The notes beneath the pieces are model-generated. The model was not told the origin of the DNA and ran no database searches. It was given only the letters and a program-made list of their open reading frames with translations. This document shows, piece after piece, positions 58,058 to 64,000 of a stretch of 64,000 bases of DNA. The stretch comes from Streptomyces sp. NBC_01267 (GTDB lineage: Bacteria; Actinomycetota; Actinomycetes; Streptomycetales; Streptomycetaceae): assembly GCF_036241575.1 (NCBI RefSeq), contig NZ_CP108455.1:2843501-2907500 (forward strand), read 5' to 3'. Every line of letters begins with the position of its first letter. The stretch's first letter is position 1. The position numbers and the translations under genes are program-made.

Positions 58058-58072
58058 GTTGACATCATCCCA

Positions 58073-59182
58073 TTAGCTAATCGTTACCTGGCGTGACCTG
58101 GCACACAACGCGGTGAGTGCATCCGCGGTGACAGGCGAAACCGCCCCTGCCTCCGTGACTACGGCCGTCACGAGCTCGGGCGGTGTGACATCAAACGCAG
58201 GGTTGTACGCCTGCGTCCCCAGCGGCGCGACCGGCACCCCGCCGAATTCCATGACCTCCCCGCCCGCCCGCTGCTCCACCTCGATGGACGCTCCGTCCGG
58301 CGTGGACAGGTCGATCGTCGTCGTGGGAGCCACCACGACGAACGGCACGTGGTGGTACTTGGCCAGCACCGCCAGCGGGTAGCTCCCCACCTTGTTCGCC
58401 ACCGAACCGTCGGCGGCGATCCGGTCGGCACCGATCAGCACCGCGTCCACCTCACCCGCCGCGAAAAGAGACCCGGCCGCATTGTCGGTGAGCAGTGTGT
58501 ACGCCATGCCGTTGCGGGCCGCCTCGTACGCCGTCAACCGCGCCCCCTGCAGAAGGGGACGCGTCTCGTCCACCCACAACCGCCGCAACCTGCCGGCACG
58601 GTGTGCTGCCAGGGCCACGGCGAAAGCCGTACCTTCGCCGGCCGAGACCAGCGCCCCGGTGTTGCAGTGTGTCAGAATCCGGTGCCCACCGCCGGGCAGC
58701 AGCTCATCGAGCAGTTCCAGCCCCCGGAGCGCCATCTCCGCACTGGCCCCGGCGTCCTCCCGGTGGAGGTCCCTGGCCGCCGCGAGCGCCGCCGCCGCCC
58801 CGCCCTCGGCGTCCGCGCCGTTGCGTACGGCCGCCCGGTACACCTGAGCCACCCTGCGCACCCCGTACCCGAGGTTCACCGCGGTCGGCCGCGCACCCTC
58901 CAGCAGCGCGGCGGCCTCGTCGACGTCGTACCCGCGTACGGCAGCGAGCGCGACCCCGTACCCGCCGGCAACCCCCAACAGCGGTGCACCCCGGACTGCC
59001 AACGTCTGGATCGCCTGCACCAGCGCGGGCACGTCCGTGCACACCAGCTCGACCTCCTCGCCCGGCAATCGGGTCTGGTCGAGAAGTACCAGGACGGGCC
59101 CCTCCGGCGGCTCGTCCCAACGCAGTGAAGGGATCATCGGAGGTCCGGCATCCAACGAGGTTTGCGCGTCCTGATCAGCCAT
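58073..59182 (-). CDS. mtnA: S-methyl-5-thioribose-1-phosphate isomerase
   Basis: 369 aa from ATG 59182. eIF-2B/MtnA family: LVQAIQTLAVRGAPLLGVAG, catalytic Cys in ILTHCNTGAL, catalytic Asp in VLIGADRIAADGSVANKVG, and the end PAFDVTPPELV. It isomerises methylthioribose-1-P to methylthioribulose-1-P in methionine salvage. It precedes mtrA by 15 bp, so it is probably the first gene of the mtnA-mtrA-mtrB-lpqB unit, as in other actinobacteria. Confidence 0.94.
   Translation of the reverse strand: MADQDAQTSLDAGPPMIPSLRWDEPPEGPVLVLLDQTRLPGEEVELVCTDVPALVQAIQTLAVRGAPLLGVAGGYGVALAAVRGYDVDEAAALLEGARPTAVNLGYGVRRVAQVYRAAVRNGADAEGGAAAALAAARDLHREDAGASAEMALRGLELLDELLPGGGHRILTHCNTGALVSAGEGTAFAVALAAHRAGRLRRLWVDETRPLLQGARLTAYEAARNGMAYTLLTDNAAGSLFAAGEVDAVLIGADRIAADGSVANKVGSYPLAVLAKYHHVPFVVVAPTTTIDLSTPDGASIEVEQRAGGEVMEFGGVPVAPLGTQAYNPAFDVTPPELVTAVVTEAGAVSPVTADALTALCARSRQVTIS
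58083..58102 (-). promoter_or_regulatory. 10-bp direct repeat upstream of mtrA, candidate MtrA box
   Basis: GTTACCTGGC followed directly by GTGACCTGGC, inside the last codons of mtnA and 26 bp before the mtrA start. MtrA is known to bind paired GTNAC-type half sites in Streptomyces. Autoregulation at this site is inferred. Confidence 0.4.
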
Positions 59183-59324
59183 CCGCACAGTCTGCCCCGT
59201 GAGGCACCGACAATTGAAGCGGCGATGGGGATGTGCGGCCCTCTCCGTCGCCGAACAGCGCACGACACCAAGACGGCCAAACCTGCTGCCCCGACTCGTG
59301 GGCAGACATGTGTAAGGAGCGACC

Positions 59325-60581
59325 ATGAACGACTCTCCGGGTCGGGCCTCGCCCGGGTCCGCCCCCTCCGACGGTCAGGATCCGGGCGTTCCGCGCCCGA
59401 CCGAACCGTCCGACCAGGGAGATACCGCTCCGAAGTGGTCCAGCAACCAGCCACCGCCCGGCCGGTGGACCACGCCGAGCCCGCCGGACACTGCGTCCGT
59501 CCCCCCTCAGCAGACCCCGCGCCGGGGCGCACGAGCATCACAGAGCGGCAACTGGGGCCGCCCGCAGAGCGGCAGTTGGGGTGGTCCGCCGCAGGGTGGC
59601 TGGGGACGGCAGCCCGACGCACCCAGGCCCGGCGTCATTCCGCTCAGACCGCTGGGCGTCGGAGAGATCCTCGACGGCGCCGTGTCGACCCTGCGCGCCC
59701 ACTGGCGCGCCGTGTTCGGCCTGACCGTTCCCGTAGCGGCGGTCGTCCAGGGCTGTTCGATCCTCGTCCAGCACTACCTGCTCCCCGACCCCGTCCAGAT
59801 CGACGCCGGAGCCAGTCCCACCGAGCAGCTGCGCCAGAACATCGACGCCCTCCGGACGACCCTGCTCGACCTGGGCCCCGTGTACGCGATCTCGCTGATC
59901 GGCACGATCTTCACCACGGCCGTACTCGCCATCGTCGTCAGCCGCTCCGTCCTGGGCCGCCCGGTGGCGCTGTCCGAGGCCTGGCGGGAGGCCAGGCCGC
60001 AGCTTCCCCGTCTGGTCGGACTGAGCCTGCTGCTGCCTGTCCTCTACGCGGTCGTCGCGACGGTCGGCATCCTTCCCGGCCTGCTGATCGGGGGCACGGG
60101 AGGCGCCGCGCTCACCGTCCTCGGGGCATTCGCCGTGATCGCTGTGATGGCCTGGCTCTGGGTCTGGGTCGGCCTGGCCGGACCCGCGCTGATGCTGGAA
60201 CGACAGAGCATCGCGGACGCCCTCCGCCGCTCGGTCAAGCTGGTGAAGGGCGTGTGGTGGCGGATCTTCGGCATCATGCTGCTCACTCTTGTACTGACCT
60301 CCGTCCTCTCCGGCATCATCAGCCTGCCGTTCAACGCCATCGCCATGGCCGCGGACGGCAGCAGCGTCACCGAACTCGTCTCGGGCAATTCGCCCGCGTT
60401 CGGCTGGCCCTATCTGATCGTCAGTGGCATCGGAGGGGTGATCACCGCGGCAGTCGCCTACCCGTTCTCGGCCGGCGTGACGGTGCTTCTCTACATCGAC
60501 CAGCGCATCCGCCGCGAAGCCCTCGACATCGACCTCGCGCGATCCGCGGGTGTACCCGGTTACGACACTTCGCAGAGCTGA
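59325..60581 (+). CDS. Multi-pass membrane protein with a Gly/Pro/Trp-rich leader
   Basis: 418 aa; ATG follows TAAGGAG. The first 110 residues are disordered with a short repeat (QSGNWGRPQSGSWGGPP). The rest has about six hydrophobic segments (VFGLTVPVAAVVQGCSILVQ, YAISLIGTIFTTAVLAIVVS, LLPVLYAVVATVGILPGLLI). It resembles actinobacterial proteins with a glycerophosphoryl diester phosphodiesterase membrane-domain fold but has no phosphodiesterase domain. Function unknown. It points toward, and stops 137 bp short of, the 5S rRNA end. Confidence 0.83.
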   Translation: MNDSPGRASPGSAPSDGQDPGVPRPTEPSDQGDTAPKWSSNQPPPGRWTTPSPPDTASVPPQQTPRRGARASQSGNWGRPQSGSWGGPPQGGWGRQPDAPRPGVIPLRPLGVGEILDGAVSTLRAHWRAVFGLTVPVAAVVQGCSILVQHYLLPDPVQIDAGASPTEQLRQNIDALRTTLLDLGPVYAISLIGTIFTTAVLAIVVSRSVLGRPVALSEAWREARPQLPRLVGLSLLLPVLYAVVATVGILPGLLIGGTGGAALTVLGAFAVIAVMAWLWVWVGLAGPALMLERQSIADALRRSVKLVKGVWWRIFGIMLLTLVLTSVLSGIISLPFNAIAMAADGSSVTELVSGNSPAFGWPYLIVSGIGGVITAAVAYPFSAGVTVLLYIDQRIRREALDIDLARSAGVPGYDTSQS

Positions 60582-60674
60582 TCGGCCTGTCGGCGCCGGG
60601 GCACAACAAGGTTCGCCCCGGCGCCGATGGACAACAGGGAGAAGTCCCTACGGTTTTGGTCTGAACGCAAAAAT

Positions 60675-60709
60675 GCCTCAACCCCCGGACAAAGTCCGGG
60701 GGTTGAGGC
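60675..60709 (-). terminator. Intrinsic terminator of the rRNA operon
   Basis: Perfect 16-bp stem (GCCTCAACCCCCGGAC at 60675-60690, complement 60694-60709), 3-nt loop, then ATTTTTGCG on the minus strand. It lies 9 nt past the 5S end. Confidence 0.95.
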
Positions 60710-60717
60710 TAAAAATT

Positions 60718-60836
60718 GTTCGGCGGCGTCCTACTCTCCCACAGGGTCCCCCCTGCAGTACCATCGGCGCTGAAAGGCTTAGCTTCCGGGTTCGGAATGT
60801 AACCGGGCGTTTCCCTAACGCTATGACCACCGAAAC
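60718..60836 (-). rRNA. rrf: 5S ribosomal RNA
   Basis: Complement begins GTTTCGGTGGTCATAGCG and contains CCGAACCCGGAAGCTAAG, the conserved loop A/B region. It ends with GGACGCCGCCGAAC, which pairs with the 5' end. About 119 nt; ends are good to a few bases. Confidence 0.96.
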
Positions 60837-60912
60837 ACTATGAAATTAACCAACACCGGATAACAACACGGCCGTTCGTTATTTCAGAACTAACACAGTG
60901 GACGCGAGCAAC

Positions 60913-64000
<3,088 letters not shown>

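Overview
The window reads as a piece of a Streptomyces chromosome. Evidence: very high G+C with G/C-biased third codon positions, dense mirror-frame ORFs, and a run of genes typical of streptomycetes (HelD-like RNA polymerase remodeller, mat glycan genes, ftsE-ftsX, smpB-ssrA, prfB, two Ser/Thr kinases, a 180-kDa-class NAD-glutamate dehydrogenase, secA, hpf, lpqB-mtrB-mtrA). From memory, the order resembles the S. coelicolor core from about SCO2952 to SCO3015; I could not check this. The last 3.3 kb is the 3' part of an rRNA operon on the minus strand.

Layout. 1-4.3 kb: HelD/HelR-like protein (cut by the window edge), CGNR zinc-finger regulator, GNAT acetyltransferase, HemD fused to a winged helix. 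4.5-8.9 kb: a three-gene minus-strand operon for an extracellular glycan (membrane protein, deacetylase/glycosyltransferase fusion, acyltransferase). 9-12.2 kb: LysR regulator divergent from an MFS transporter whose 5' end carries a 204-bp inverted-repeat element, then a small hypothetical. 12.3-14 kb: a translationally coupled pair of exported proteins of unknown function. 14.1-18 kb: tmRNA, SmpB, S41 protease, FtsX, FtsE. 18.2-20.8 kb: small zinc-ribbon membrane protein, LAETG-anchored repeat protein, release factor 2. 21-28 kb: kinases PkaB and PkaA, divergent from an FHA/FtsK-like protein with an altered Walker A. 28-31.8 kb: sugar-type ABC importer without its own ATPase. 32-37.8 kb: methyltransferase, glycosyltransferase, TetR regulator and a TagGH/Wzm-Wzt exporter. 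37.9-42.9 kb: giant NAD-GDH. 43-45.3 kb: HAD phosphatase, DUF6912-like protein, Rv3235-family protein. 45.4-48.2 kb: secA. 48.5-51.4 kb: GNAT, YcaQ-type glycosylase, orphan response regulator. 51.5-59.2 kb: hpf, a probable 23-codon small ORF, comF, lpqB, mtrB, mtrA, mtnA. 59.3-60.6 kb: membrane protein. 60.7-64 kb: 5S and 23S rRNA.

How it fits together. Much of the window serves the cell envelope and growth: septal hydrolase control (FtsEX), surface glycan (mat operon), wall-polymer export (TagGH-like), sortase-anchored protein, Sec export and the MtrAB-LpqB envelope signalling system. Translation quality control is the second theme (tmRNA/SmpB, RF2, HPF). Nothing resembles a phage, CRISPR array, biosynthetic gene cluster or defence island. 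The most unusual items are the inverted-repeat element that keeps an MFS frame open, an isolated matching end 14 kb away, the FHA/FtsK protein with Arg in place of the Walker A Lys, the strong-RBS small ORF just upstream of hpf, and a (GGAGCC)n repeat between pkaB and prfB.
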